DNA from: Acidobacteriota bacterium
GTDB taxonomy: Bacteria > Acidobacteriota > Terriglobia > Terriglobales > Acidobacteriaceae
DNA: 64,000 nucleotides
NCBI GenBank assembly: GCA_013289685.1
Contig: JABCZL010000022.1
Location: 20,174 to 84,173, forward strand
Direction: 5' to 3'
A model generated the notes under the pieces. It was given only the letters and a program-made list of their open reading frames with translations, had not been told where the DNA came from and searched no databases. Positions 27,411-35,769 of the stretch are shown here, piece by piece (within the stretch, counting starts at the first letter, position 1; the number at the start of each line of letters is the position of its first letter). A program made the position numbers and the translations under genes.

Positions 27411-27644
27411 GCGCGAAAGTGTAACAGAGAGCGACGCTGTGCGACTGCGATCTCTCCGGCTCCAATCGCCCGACAATCGGCGATCCTGGGCCGCCGTAGG
27501 CCTCCACTCGACCGAATACGTGGAATATTCCGTCGGCCGCATGACCTCGAATCGGACTCGCGTCGACACATCCGCGCACGAAACTTTAGCTCCAGTCCAG
27601 AATCAAGAAAGGCACCTTTGCCGATGTGTCGCCTCGGTGAAACC

Positions 27645-29039
27645 TCACACGACGTCGTTGGTTACGCCCTGCACCGCCGGCCGCGCTATCCTGCGCAAAG
27701 CAAAAATCGCGGCAGCTATCGCCACGCATCCGTATTCCAATAGCATTACCCAGCCAGGAAGAGCCCCCCACGGACGCCCCAGCGAGCGCAAGTGCCATTG
27801 GACGTAGGTGGGGATAATGCTCACAGTCCAAATGACGATCAGCAGCGTCGAGGCCGATGTCACAAATGGCAGCAGCCAGAGAAGATACCATGGGAATACG
27901 ACGGGGGCGCACACAAGAGATGCTGCCATGGGCCAGGCAAATTCAAAACCTCGAACGACAGAGGGCACAGAGTCACACAGAGGCGACACTGTGGCACCTC
28001 CTCCGTGAAACCCTGTGTTCTCTGTGGTTAAGATTCCTTTGTCCGGCGCGCCCTCTGGCGTTGTGCTTCTCAGCCAGTTTGCAGTCACTAATCCAACCAG
28101 CACCGCCAACCCAACTAGCAACTGCGGAGGCGCCACTCGATCGAATGCCGCGAATACGGGACCATTAAAGCGGAAATTCTGCACATACGTACTTAGCGAG
28201 CCGATCGGAATGCGGCCGTGATTAAGAAATGGGATATACAGGAGTGCGACCACCGCTGCGCCCAGCACGGCGTCACGAATGCGAATCCGCTTCCAGTAAA
28301 GAGGCAAAAGTACGACCGGCAGAAATTTCACTGCTATAGCGAGCCCAAGTGCAACGGCCGCAGTGGCCCGCCATCGGCGCACCAGCGCAGCGGCGGACAC
28401 CAGTAACAATAGGGCGCCAACAATATCAATGTGGCCGCTTCCCGCCACCTCAATGGCCAACAACGGATTCCAGGCGAACACCAGAACCAGGTGTGCTGCC
28501 TGCCGCGTAGAACGCAAGACATCGAGCAGCACGAAAACAATTGCCAACTCGCAAACCACAAATGCCACTTTGAATGTAAAGGTGGACTCGTGAATCGCGG
28601 TGACCGCGCGAAAAAAAAGCTGCGCTCCTGCTGGATATGGGCTGGGCAGATCTGGATTGTTCAGCGTGCGGGTCTCGGATGTGTGCAACGCGGCGAACGC
28701 AGGATCGCTGGGAATGACAAGATAAGGGTTGTAGCCGAGCATCTGCAGGCGGCCATCCCAAACATAGCGATGGATATCGTCATCGGCGCCCGCCGGCAGC
28801 CGAAGGAATTCAACGTGCCACACAGCAGCCAGGACGAGCCCAATAACGACGATGCGTCGGGAAAATGTCGGCGTGGCGAAAAATTCACGGATCGCTAAGA
28901 GGTACGCGATTCCCGCAACCGTCAGCGAGGCCATGAAGTACGGTCCACCCCTATCGCCGAAGTTGCGTGAGCAGATCGTCAGCGCCCCGCACAACGCGGC
29001 GCCGAGTGAATACACTCTCCACTCGGAGATGACCTTCAC
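27645..29039 (-). CDS. Multi-membrane glycosyltransferase (GT87/DUF2029-like) interrupted in frame by a palindromic repeat
   Basis: 464 residues from a GTG at 29037-29039, two bases after the upstream stop; an ATG at 29102 lies inside that gene. Ten or more hydrophobic helices are present. DDDIHRYVWDGRL near 85 matches the catalytic Asp region of polyprenyl-phosphate-dependent mannosyltransferases, and NNPDLPSPYPAG near 127 fits the same family. It probably transfers mannose-like sugars on the periplasmic face. Residues about 337-362 (TTENTGFHGGGATV and on) are encoded by a CACAGAGG palindrome at 27953-28031 and lie in a loop between two membrane helices. The reading frame stays open. Confidence 0.75.
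   Translation of the reverse strand: MKVISEWRVYSLGAALCGALTICSRNFGDRGGPYFMASLTVAGIAYLLAIREFFATPTFSRRIVVIGLVLAAVWHVEFLRLPAGADDDIHRYVWDGRLQMLGYNPYLVIPSDPAFAALHTSETRTLNNPDLPSPYPAGAQLFFRAVTAIHESTFTFKVAFVVCELAIVFVLLDVLRSTRQAAHLVLVFAWNPLLAIEVAGSGHIDIVGALLLLVSAAALVRRWRATAAVALGLAIAVKFLPVVLLPLYWKRIRIRDAVLGAAVVALLYIPFLNHGRIPIGSLSTYVQNFRFNGPVFAAFDRVAPPQLLVGLAVLVGLVTANWLRSTTPEGAPDKGILTTENTGFHGGGATVSPLCDSVPSVVRGFEFAWPMAASLVCAPVVFPWYLLWLLPFVTSASTLLIVIWTVSIIPTYVQWHLRSLGRPWGALPGWVMLLEYGCVAIAAAIFALRRIARPAVQGVTNDVV
27953..28031. repeat. Palindromic element, CACAGAGG type (copy 2), inside a coding region
   Basis: Left arm 27953-27983 (GAACGACAGAGGGCACAGAG and on) and right arm 28000-28031 (ending CTGTGGTTAA) are imperfect inverted repeats of the same sequence type as 23840-23944 and 53154-53264. 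Here the element lies within the GT87-like gene without breaking its frame. Confidence 0.82.
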
Positions 29040-29041
29040 TA

Positions 29042-29773
29042 TTACAGTTCTCCCGTGCCCGTCCGTGATTGCGCGGCCGCAAGCTCCCACTCTCTTAGCC
29101 ACGCCGCCGTGCGGGGCGCCCTCGCCGGAGCCATACGCAGCTCCTCTGCCAACCGAGTCAAGTCGTCAGCTACATCAATATCGTAAAAAGGATCTGCGAA
29201 ACCTACGGAGAGCTCAAGTGTTCGTGCCCGCGAGAGGAGTCGCTCCAGCGCACTGCTGGTGCCCATTCCGTCGCCTGCGAAAAGCGTAGGATAAGAAGCC
29301 TTTGCCCCGACGAGATAGTAGCCTCCGTCGTGGGTTGGTCCAACGACTACATCATGCGCGGTCAGCGTTTCGAACGCGTCTTCCAGAACAGCACGCGGCA
29401 GGTGTGGGCTGTCGCTGTTGAAGGCAATGATGCGCCGCCAACGGTTTTCTGTGAAGTGCGCAAACACCGACGTAAGGCCAGCGGCAAGACCTTCACCTTT
29501 CTGGGCAACCACACTCGCGTCACTGCCAGCCAATTGCTCCAGCTCGTTTACGTCGGTCTCCGGGCACATGATGGCAACCTCCACATCCTGCAATGACCGC
29601 GCCAGTGCCAGCGTGTCTTTCAGAAGACAGCAATAGAAAGCAGTGACAGCCGCAGGAGAAAGGCTGGCCGCCAGGCGGGTTTTGACCGCGCCCGGCCTGG
29701 GCGCCTTTGCCATAACAACGAGCGTTCGACCCTGGTTGGGCGAGTGGGCTTTAATCTCGCTGGAGGATTCCAT
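29042..29773 (-). CDS. TIGR04282-type (DUF2064) nucleotidyl/glycosyltransferase
   Basis: 243 residues. N-terminal VVMAKAPRPGAVKTRLA (about 19-35) is the signature of the DUF2064 family (arsenosugar-biosynthesis-type glycosyltransferase). FNSDSPHLPRAVL near 118 and VVGPTHDGGYYLVG near 140 complete the GT-A-like core. Many members have no proven substrate, so the arsenosugar name should not be taken literally. It is immediately upstream of the GT87-like membrane glycosyltransferase (TAA, two bases, then GTG), suggesting a two-gene envelope-glycan or glycolipid unit. Confidence 0.82.
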   Translation of the reverse strand: MESSSEIKAHSPNQGRTLVVMAKAPRPGAVKTRLAASLSPAAVTAFYCCLLKDTLALARSLQDVEVAIMCPETDVNELEQLAGSDASVVAQKGEGLAAGLTSVFAHFTENRWRRIIAFNSDSPHLPRAVLEDAFETLTAHDVVVGPTHDGGYYLVGAKASYPTLFAGDGMGTSSALERLLSRARTLELSVGFADPFYDIDVADDLTRLAEELRMAPARAPRTAAWLREWELAAAQSRTGTGEL

Positions 29774-29892
29774 AGCAGATGGCTCTTGGGAGGCGGTCGA
29801 TCAATCCAAAGCGCGTTTCTAGTCACTGATCCGCGTGAGAGTTGCCAAAGGATATAAGCACCTTCACAGCTGAGTAATAATCTCACGGATTT

Positions 29893-30468
29893 TTAGAAGC
29901 TGCGCAAGAGAAAGTCACGTGCGCTCGCGAGCACTCTCGCTCGTGCCGCCTGGTCAGGCAGGATTCGGGCGATTGCAACCGCCCCAATCATCGTGGAAAA
30001 GATCGCCGAGAATGCGCGTTCTTTGTCAGCAGCCCTTCGGCCCGGCATCAGGAGAAGCATTCGCCTCTTGTATTTGATCATTTCCCTGCGGATCGGGGCC
30101 TTCATTGCATGGCCCGCCCGCGCCAACTCGGGCGCAAGTGCCGCCAACGGGCACCCGGACTCGGCATGATTGCAGTGTTCCGGACTCAGGTAGGCCTTCA
30201 CAACCGCCTTCCACGCCGTCCCAGGTTTGGACTTTTGGGCGATTTGAGCCAGGCGGTCGGCGATTTCCCGGAATGCCTCGCTTAGCGACTCCGTAAGCAG
30301 GTCATCCTTGCTGCCGAAGTGCTTGTAAAAACCTCCGTTGGTCAGCCCCGAGTCTCGCATAACAGATGAAACCGCGGCGCCCGCGATGCCTTCAGCGCGA
30401 ACACGCCGAGCGGCGTCCTTCAGAATCTTCCGATGGACCTCGACTTTGTGCTGGGGCCGATAACGCAT
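29893..30468 (-). CDS. TetR/AcrR family repressor
   Basis: 191 residues. The N-terminal helix-turn-helix (about 12-50) includes VSSVMRDSGLTNGGFYKHFGSKDDLL, a clear TetR signature. The C-terminal domain has HCNHAESGCPLAALAPELAR near 97-116, a motif of one TetR subgroup with potentially redox- or electrophile-reactive cysteines. It is divergent from a small membrane-protein gene at 30590, with a perfect 24-bp palindrome covering the -10 box between them, so it probably represses that gene and possibly itself. The ligand is unknown. Confidence 0.9.
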   Translation of the reverse strand: MRYRPQHKVEVHRKILKDAARRVRAEGIAGAAVSSVMRDSGLTNGGFYKHFGSKDDLLTESLSEAFREIADRLAQIAQKSKPGTAWKAVVKAYLSPEHCNHAESGCPLAALAPELARAGHAMKAPIRREMIKYKRRMLLLMPGRRAADKERAFSAIFSTMIGAVAIARILPDQAARARVLASARDFLLRSF

Positions 30469-30548
30469 GACTGATTATAGGATGCCGGCGATCATCTTGC
30501 GGTTCAATTATCCGCCGCTGAGCCTGGCGGCAAAGAAATTCTGAATCT

Positions 30549-30572
30549 ATAGGATTATGCATATAATCCTAT
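30549..30572. promoter_or_regulatory. Perfect 24-bp palindrome, putative TetR operator overlapping a TATAAT -10
   Basis: ATAGGATTAT-GCAT-ATAATCCTAT is a perfect inverted repeat. It contains TATAAT at 30562-30567, which would place transcription start near 30574 and give a roughly 15-nt leader before the SD CAGGAGGG and the ATG at 30590. Repressor binding here would block RNA polymerase. A further half-site-like ATAGGAT lies at 30478-30484 next to the tetR start. Inference from geometry. Confidence 0.75.
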
Positions 30573-30589
30573 GCACACAGGAGGGAAAA

Positions 30590-31123
30590 ATGTCAACGCA
30601 AACCATCTTTCAAGTGCACCTCGTTTTAGGCTATGTCGCGTGGCTGCTCTGCTTCAGTGTGTACATCCTGCCTTGGCTCAAGTCGATAAACCGTTTCGAA
30701 GCTCAACGCGCCATCGCTACTCTGCACAGCTTCCGCTTCTTCGGGCTGGTCTTCATCCTTCCAGGCGTCGTCGGGCCTAATCTGCCGGCGAGCTTTGCCA
30801 CGTTCGCCGCCTACTGGGACCTGGCCACGGGAGTGCTGGCCATGCTGGCGCTTCTGACGGTAAGAGTACGCCCGCTATTTTGGCTGTTCGTGGTCGCCTT
30901 CAACCTTGTGGGGACGGCGGACCTGGTCCTCGACTATTACCACGCCGTCCGGGTCGGGCTTCCTGCTGTGGCAGGGCAGATAGGAGCAGCATACGCAATC
31001 CCAGTCATCTACGTTCCCATCCTGATGATCACGCACGTCGTCGCACTTTATTGGCTGGTGCGTCCTCAGCCCAGGGAGGCTCGGGTGCTCACCGCCGCCG
31101 TGGCCGCGCCTCAGATCGGATGA
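30590..31123 (+). CDS. Small multi-pass membrane protein controlled by the divergent TetR
   Basis: 177 residues from ATG 30590, with a strong ribosome-binding site (AGGAGG). Five hydrophobic helices at about 8-28, 45-66, 72-90, 92-112 and 134-156, with conserved-looking charged residues (a Lys/Arg loop near 30, Asp near 106). I do not recognise a family and see no transport motif. Its regulation by a palindromic operator and TetR suggests a response to a small molecule, for example a stress-inducible membrane protein or efflux helper. Confidence 0.7.
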   Translation: MSTQTIFQVHLVLGYVAWLLCFSVYILPWLKSINRFEAQRAIATLHSFRFFGLVFILPGVVGPNLPASFATFAAYWDLATGVLAMLALLTVRVRPLFWLFVVAFNLVGTADLVLDYYHAVRVGLPAVAGQIGAAYAIPVIYVPILMITHVVALYWLVRPQPREARVLTAAVAAPQIG

Positions 31124-31202
31124 GCCGCCTCAACTAAATGTCTTGCCCGGAGAAGTTTATGACCGATACCACCACGGAGAGCGCCGCTTGCTGTGCCTGG
31201 AC

Positions 31203-31997
31203 TCAATCCGGGCGTGGCGTTCCGCTTGTTCGGTGCCGGAAGTAATAGCGCACGATCAAGCTCAGGATGAACCAGGCGGCGCCAACCGTGCCCTTCAGCG
31301 TACCGCTGATCTTCGATTTTCCGATGCGCGGGTAATAGCTCACCGGGACTTCTACCACGCGGTATCCAGCCAAGGCGCCTTTGAGAATCATCTCAACTGC
31401 CCAGCCATAGGTGGTCTCTTCGAGCGCGAGCGCGCGCAGCACATCGGCGCGGGCAGCGCGAAACGGGCCGAGATCGGTGATGTCGAGTCCATAAAGAATC
31501 CGGATCAGGCCCGCGGCGAGACGATTCCCAAACACCTGATGCCACGGCAGCGCCCCAGCAGACCGCCGCTCCTGCAGGCGGGAACCGAGCGTGATGTCCG
31601 CGCGCCCTTCCGCAGGTCCGTCAATGATTGGCGCTAAGAGAATCGGCAGTTCCGAGGGACGATCGCTGTAGTCGCCATCCAGGAACACAACCACGTCAGG
31701 GAAATTTGCCGCGGCCAGCCCCGTGAGGCACGCTCGCCCATAGCCCCGGCGCGGTTCCTGAACCACGCGGACTCCCATTCTTGCGGCGATCTCGGGCGTC
31801 CCGTCATTCGAGTTGCTATCGACAACGATGACCTCTGTCGTGAGATCGGACGGCAGATCCGCTAAAACGCGCTCAATCGCCAACGCTTCATTGTGGGTAG
31901 GGATGATGACGGATACGCGCACCTGATCGTGATTCAAGTGGGCCTTATTCAATTGAACCTCATTCAATTGAACCTTATCCAATTGAACCTGGCACAA
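31203..31997 (-). CDS. Glycosyltransferase family 2, polyprenyl-phosphate mannose/glucose synthase-like
   Basis: 264 residues. The GT-A core is SVIIPTHNEALAIERVL near 29-45, VVDSNSNDGT near 58, FLDGDYSDRP near 104 (DxD) and GSRLQERR near 138. No C-terminal membrane helices beyond one hydrophobic segment near 237-252. DPM1-like enzymes load a sugar on a polyprenyl phosphate. Residues 3-22 are four five-residue repeats (VQLNE/K type) encoded by a 15-bp tandem repeat. The first conserved strand starts after them, so they may be an expendable tail or a sign that the true start is later. The gene is 12 nt downstream of the DoxX-like gene. Confidence 0.85.
   Translation of the reverse strand: MCQVQLDKVQLNEVQLNKAHLNHDQVRVSVIIPTHNEALAIERVLADLPSDLTTEVIVVDSNSNDGTPEIAARMGVRVVQEPRRGYGRACLTGLAAANFPDVVVFLDGDYSDRPSELPILLAPIIDGPAEGRADITLGSRLQERRSAGALPWHQVFGNRLAAGLIRILYGLDITDLGPFRAARADVLRALALEETTYGWAVEMILKGALAGYRVVEVPVSYYPRIGKSKISGTLKGTVGAAWFILSLIVRYYFRHRTSGTPRPD
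31933..31992. repeat. 15-bp tandem repeat, four units, in the GT2 5' end
   Basis: Units at 31933, 31948, 31963 and 31978 share TTCAATTGAACCTTA with a few changes; the first is most diverged. Each unit is five codons, so copy-number change would keep the frame. Confidence 0.85.
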
Positions 31998-32009
31998 TCA
32001 CCACAGCGA

Positions 32010-32504
32010 TTACCAGAAGAGAGAAGATGGCCACCGTTGCGCGAGCCACGCGTCAACGCCCCATTTCCGGCCGGCGCTTCCGATCGCGACCCCGAGCGAT
32101 GCCAGCACCGGAACCAGCAGTTCCCAGATCCACGCAGTGCCCCACTCCGAAATCCAAAGGCTGCCGAGATATAGAAACGCCACAAATGCGGCTGGCCGGG
32201 TAAGCAGACCGATGACGAGCAGGATACCGAGAGAAATCTCGGTCATGGCCTGCATAGGAGCCGCCATCGCGGCATGGCTTGCCGCCAGGCCCATCACCGC
32301 CTTCCAGGCAGCCGGGGAGTGGCTCGCCTTGATGTAATAATTGATCAGACCCGCGTAACCCGCCGGGGTGTAGAGGCCTTTCCCCAAATTCTCGAAAAAG
32401 ACCCACACCAACATCGCGCCGATCGTCACGCGCACCAGCGCCAGCCCGTTTGCCGCGGGCAGCAGTTTGACCTCACCTGAAGGCGGGCTTGTATTCGGCC
32501 CCAT
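32010..32504 (-). CDS. DoxX/DoxD-like small membrane protein
   Basis: 164 residues. Four hydrophobic helices (about 21-40, 65-85, 88-110, 118-142) with the DoxX-like pattern: an N-terminal Arg in ALVRVTIGAMLVWVFFENLGKG, and PMQAMTEISLGILLVIGLLTRPAAF near 84. DoxX/DoxD proteins are quinone- or thiosulfate-oxidoreductase-related membrane proteins, but many homologues are of unknown role. It is co-transcribed with the downstream GT2 gene, which suggests an envelope function. Confidence 0.75.
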   Translation of the reverse strand: MGPNTSPPSGEVKLLPAANGLALVRVTIGAMLVWVFFENLGKGLYTPAGYAGLINYYIKASHSPAAWKAVMGLAASHAAMAAPMQAMTEISLGILLVIGLLTRPAAFVAFLYLGSLWISEWGTAWIWELLVPVLASLGVAIGSAGRKWGVDAWLAQRWPSSLFW

Positions 32505-32805
32505 GGGAGAACCTCGTTACGTGTAAATGCCGTGCCCCTTTGCGAGGAGCGGCCTGGTTCGAAAGAATGATCAAACATCCTATGCCGTTTTTGGCGCCAT
32601 GGCTAGTGGGGGTTACACCAGTGGAGTGTGCAAGAGAACATTCAGATTGCTCACGGATGTAAAGAAGGTAGAAGTCCCGCCTCTCGCAGCTGTCGCGAGT
32701 GGCCGGCGTACAAACCATCGCGGATATGCCGAATGCGTTGACGGAATAAACGCGCAGCGAAAGGACGAACTCTTTCTGCGGTGCTTTGGTATCAGTTGCG
32801 TATAG
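32505..32805. other. Intergenic region, no supported gene
   Basis: This spacer between the DoxX start and the tmRNA 3' end holds only short frames with no start site, composition or motif that supports a gene. I see no clear hairpin terminator after the tmRNA. Confidence 0.5.
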
Positions 32806-33175
32806 TGGTGGAGGCGGCGGGAGTCGAACCCGCGTCCGAAAATGTTACTGGTCAAGAGAACTACATGCTTAGTCGAGTTCATGCCCTGGGCATTACCCCA
32901 GGACGTTCGCGGTCCGCGCTCAGAACCGACAAGAAACGCGTCCCGCTAGCCTGTGATCTTAGCCTCCCGCCCCAGACGTAGACGAGAAGAGCAGCCCGCT
33001 GTGTGACGTCCTTCGGAGGCCCACGGGCGAAGCCTCCTCGGACGGCTGCCTAAACTAGTTAGGCTGCGTATGCCATCTGTTGATTGGCAATTATCATTTT
33101 GCCCACGATTACGGGTGTGTGCACCCCGGCATGCCTCTTGGCCGCAAGCATCTCCGTCGAAGCCGTGACGCCCCC
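32806..33175 (-). ncRNA. ssrA: Transfer-messenger RNA (tmRNA)
   Basis: 370 nt. The 5' end GGGGGCG (33175-33169) pairs with CGCCTCC before the terminal ACCA (32806-32809 holds the complement TGGT), giving the tRNA-like acceptor stem. The T arm GCGGGTTCGACTCCCGC is intact. The tag reading frame at 33062-33088 encodes ANQQMAYAA and ends TAA at 33059-33061. The RNA rescues stalled ribosomes with SmpB (not in the window). Confidence 0.97.
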
Positions 33176-33619
33176 ACTGGTGGGATGGCCATTCAAAGAA
33201 CTAACAACGCATCAGGCTCTGGGGCTACGCCCGAAGAGCCTCTTCCAGACTAGGGGCTGCGACGGGGGAAGTCAAACCCCGAACGTACCCTGTCCTAGAC
33301 ATTATGGTTAGATGCCTAATGGCGCGTTTCGGCTCTTTCGCTGCGGGATTCCACTTCTCTTCATGACCGTTTCCTTGCAAGGACAGGAGGCGCAACGCTC
33401 TTCTTAAGTGAATAAAAAATAATAACAAGAGCCCTTCGTTATCTTGCCGGTTCCCCGTTCGTCAGTCATGCTCGGGCTGATGTGATCAATCGAACAAATC
33501 GCGGGGTCGGACTGGCCTGAACAGCGCCTCGCCTTCCCACTGAAAATCACAGGAACACAACGACGCCCTTAGGACGACTAAGACCATAAATCGCGCTCAG
33601 ACTTAGAAACGGATCCAGC
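33176..33619. other. Intergenic region with possible tmRNA promoter and a hairpin
   Basis: No gene is supported. On the minus strand, TTGACT (33270-33275) and TAGTCT (33247-33252) are spaced 17 bp and could be a weak promoter for tmRNA, with start near 33240. A strong hairpin GGCTCT...AGAGCC with an inner GGGC/GCCC stem (33215-33240) would lie in the precursor. Otherwise unremarkable. Confidence 0.4.
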
Positions 33620-34777
33620 GTGGAAACTGCGGCTAAGAAAGCCCCGACTCCCGTCGTGTTTGCAGCCAAGCCGATTCCGACCCCGGCCGTATTGCTGGCC
33701 ATGCTGGCTGTATCCAGCAGGGTGAGCGACCTGATCCTGTCGCCGGGCAGCTTTCCCATGGTGGAACTCTCCGGCAAATTAACTCCGGTCAAAATCTCTG
33801 GCATGCCGCCGTTAACTCCGGAGGACACGCGCCGCATCGCCTATGAACTGATTGAGGACAACAAACAGGCCACCGACTCACTACAGAACCTGGGATCATG
33901 TGACATTTCTTATCGTCTGCCGGGCCGCTGCCGGTTTCGCGTCAACATATTTCAACAGCGCGGAAGCCACGCCATTGTGATGCGTGTAATCCCTCAGGTC
34001 ATTCCTACGCTCGCGGACCTGAAACTGCCTCCGCAACTCTCGGAAATCGCCGACCTCCAGAATGGCATCGTTCTAGTAACCGGTCCTACGGGATCGGGGA
34101 AGTCCTCCACCCTGGCCGCAGTGCTGGATCGGATTAATGAAAGCCACGCCTATCACATTTTGACCATTGAAGATCCCATTGAGTTCATGCATCGGCACAA
34201 GTGCTCGATCGTTCACCAGCGCGAACTCCACAGTGACACTCCCAGTTTTGCGCTCGCTCTGCGGGCCGCATTGAGACAAGCTCCCAAAGTTATTCTCGTA
34301 GGCGAAATGCGCGACAAAGAAACCATTGAAATCGCACTGGAGGCGGCGGAGACGGGCCATCTGGTTCTTTCCACTCTGCACACCATTGACGCTTCCAAAA
34401 CTGTGGAGCGAATCATCGGGGCTTTTCCCATGGGGGAACAAGACACCATTCGCAACCGCTTGGGAAAGAGTTTCCGGGCGATTATTTCTCAGCGGCTCAT
34501 ACCGCGGAAAGACGGCAATGGACGTGTCGCGATCGTGGAGATTCTGAAATCAACGCTCCGCACCCGCGAGTACATCGAAAAGGGCGAGCAGGATGGCAAG
34601 ACGCTTCTCGAAGCGATGACCGATGGCGACACCGATGGAATGCAGCACTTCGACGGCGAGATCGAAAAACTCGTGCGAGCCGGTGTCATCGACATCACTA
34701 CCGCCCTTGCCTACGCTACAAACCCAGGGAATCTGCGGCTTGTGCTGACTGACATGGGCAGTGCCGCGACGGAATAG
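33620..34777 (+). CDS. PilT-like type IV pilus retraction ATPase
   Basis: 385 residues, GTG start. After a non-conserved N terminus of about 35 residues comes SDLILSPGSFPMVELSGKL (PilT N-domain). Walker A GPTGSGKSST is at about 155-164, the Asp box ILTIEDPIEF near 186, Walker B ILVGEMRD near 224, and the His box TGHLVLSTLHT near 246. Hexameric PilT-family ATPases drive pilus retraction. The Walker B GEMRD and the glutamate fit the family. No pil neighbours are in the window, so a specialised PilT paralogue is possible. Confidence 0.9.
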   Translation: METAAKKAPTPVVFAAKPIPTPAVLLAMLAVSSRVSDLILSPGSFPMVELSGKLTPVKISGMPPLTPEDTRRIAYELIEDNKQATDSLQNLGSCDISYRLPGRCRFRVNIFQQRGSHAIVMRVIPQVIPTLADLKLPPQLSEIADLQNGIVLVTGPTGSGKSSTLAAVLDRINESHAYHILTIEDPIEFMHRHKCSIVHQRELHSDTPSFALALRAALRQAPKVILVGEMRDKETIEIALEAAETGHLVLSTLHTIDASKTVERIIGAFPMGEQDTIRNRLGKSFRAIISQRLIPRKDGNGRVAIVEILKSTLRTREYIEKGEQDGKTLLEAMTDGDTDGMQHFDGEIEKLVRAGVIDITTALAYATNPGNLRLVLTDMGSAATE

Positions 34778-34789
34778 TGGCGGCTCCAG

Positions 34790-35416
34790 TCACTTTGACT
34801 TGGCGTCCCGCGGTAGCCGGCCTTCCAGTCTCGTCTTCACCTCTGGCCACTCGCTATCGAGGATGCTGAAGTAAACCGTATCGCGCACGCGTCCACTCCA
34901 TGTCAACAGATGCCGGCGCAGCGTGCCTTCTTCTTTCGCGCTGATGCGCAGAATCGCGTTGCGCGACTTCTGGTTCAGCGTGTCCGTCTTGAGTTCCACC
35001 CGCATGCATCCCCACACTTCAAACGCGTGCCGGAACATCAGGAATTTCGCCTCCGTATTGACCGCCGTGCGTTGCCATGCTGGCGCGATCCAGGTCGACC
35101 CGATCTCCACCCGCCGGTTGATGCGATCAATGTTCATAAAGCGCGTGCTGCCGATCACCCGCCCGCTCGCGCGTTCGACCGTGGCAAACACCACTGACTC
35201 TCCCCGTTCCTGCTCCTCGAACGCCCTGTCGATAAGCCGCTGAAAATCTTGCGGCGTTTTCATGGAGTAGGGAATCCAGCGAAAAATGTCCTCCAGATCA
35301 TCCTTCGCAATTTCCCATAAGAGCTCGGCGTGCTCCCGGCGAACCGGTTCGAGACGAACCACGGACCCCTCCAGCGTCAGCGGCAATACAATATTCAGCG
35401 GATCCATCGTTGACAT
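34790..35416 (-). CDS. GNAT N-acetyltransferase, RimJ/RimL-like
   Basis: About 208 residues from ATG 35416 (a second ATG three codons later is equally possible). GNAT motifs: VRLEPVRREHAELL near 18, VIGSTRFMNID near 80, and EIGSTWIAPAWQRTAVNTEAKFLMFRHAFE near 93-122, the acetyl-CoA binding helix, followed by VELKTDTLNQKSRNAI typical of RimJ/L proteins. It probably acetylates an N-terminal amino group or a small molecule. Convergent with the pilT gene (12-nt gap). Confidence 0.85.
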   Translation of the reverse strand: MSTMDPLNIVLPLTLEGSVVRLEPVRREHAELLWEIAKDDLEDIFRWIPYSMKTPQDFQRLIDRAFEEQERGESVVFATVERASGRVIGSTRFMNIDRINRRVEIGSTWIAPAWQRTAVNTEAKFLMFRHAFEVWGCMRVELKTDTLNQKSRNAILRISAKEEGTLRRHLLTWSGRVRDTVYFSILDSEWPEVKTRLEGRLPRDAKSK

Positions 35417-35446
35417 ACTTCTCGCAATCCGATCTGGGCAGGGCAA

Positions 35447-35769
35447 TGCCTCCCTGAGATTCGCGGAAAAACTCCGGGTTGGTCTCGCTTTGAAAGGGCG
35501 CGGCTTAAAGCCGCGCCACTCGGCGCCTACAGAGATCGCGGCTTTAGCCGCTGAGCGCAGCTGGGTGAGACGATTCTCCCGCAGGCGTTATCATAACTTG
35601 CATCTTGCGGCGTTTTCAGGCATCTCTAGTACGGCGCGAGTTTCCGTTGCACGGAGTCTGTTCAGCGAAGACTTGGCGTTGACGAGCGGCGTTGACCTGA
35701 CATGATCTCACGCGTCAAACAGCATCCATGCAACAATCAACAGACCACTGTTGTCAGGAGAACTCTTAA
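35447..35769. repeat. Intergenic region with palindromic hairpins
   Basis: A perfect inverted repeat GGCGCGGCTT/AAGCCGCGCC at 35497-35517 is followed by a second one, GCGGCTTTAGCCGC near 35539-35552. This resembles a small REP-like unit. No gene is supported here. The ribosome-binding site CAGGAGA for bshC is at the right end. Confidence 0.7.

Noticed and set aside
31138..31245. 35-codon frame just after the TetR-controlled membrane gene
   Set aside because: Short, overlaps the antisense end of the GT2 gene, no family pattern; probably chance.
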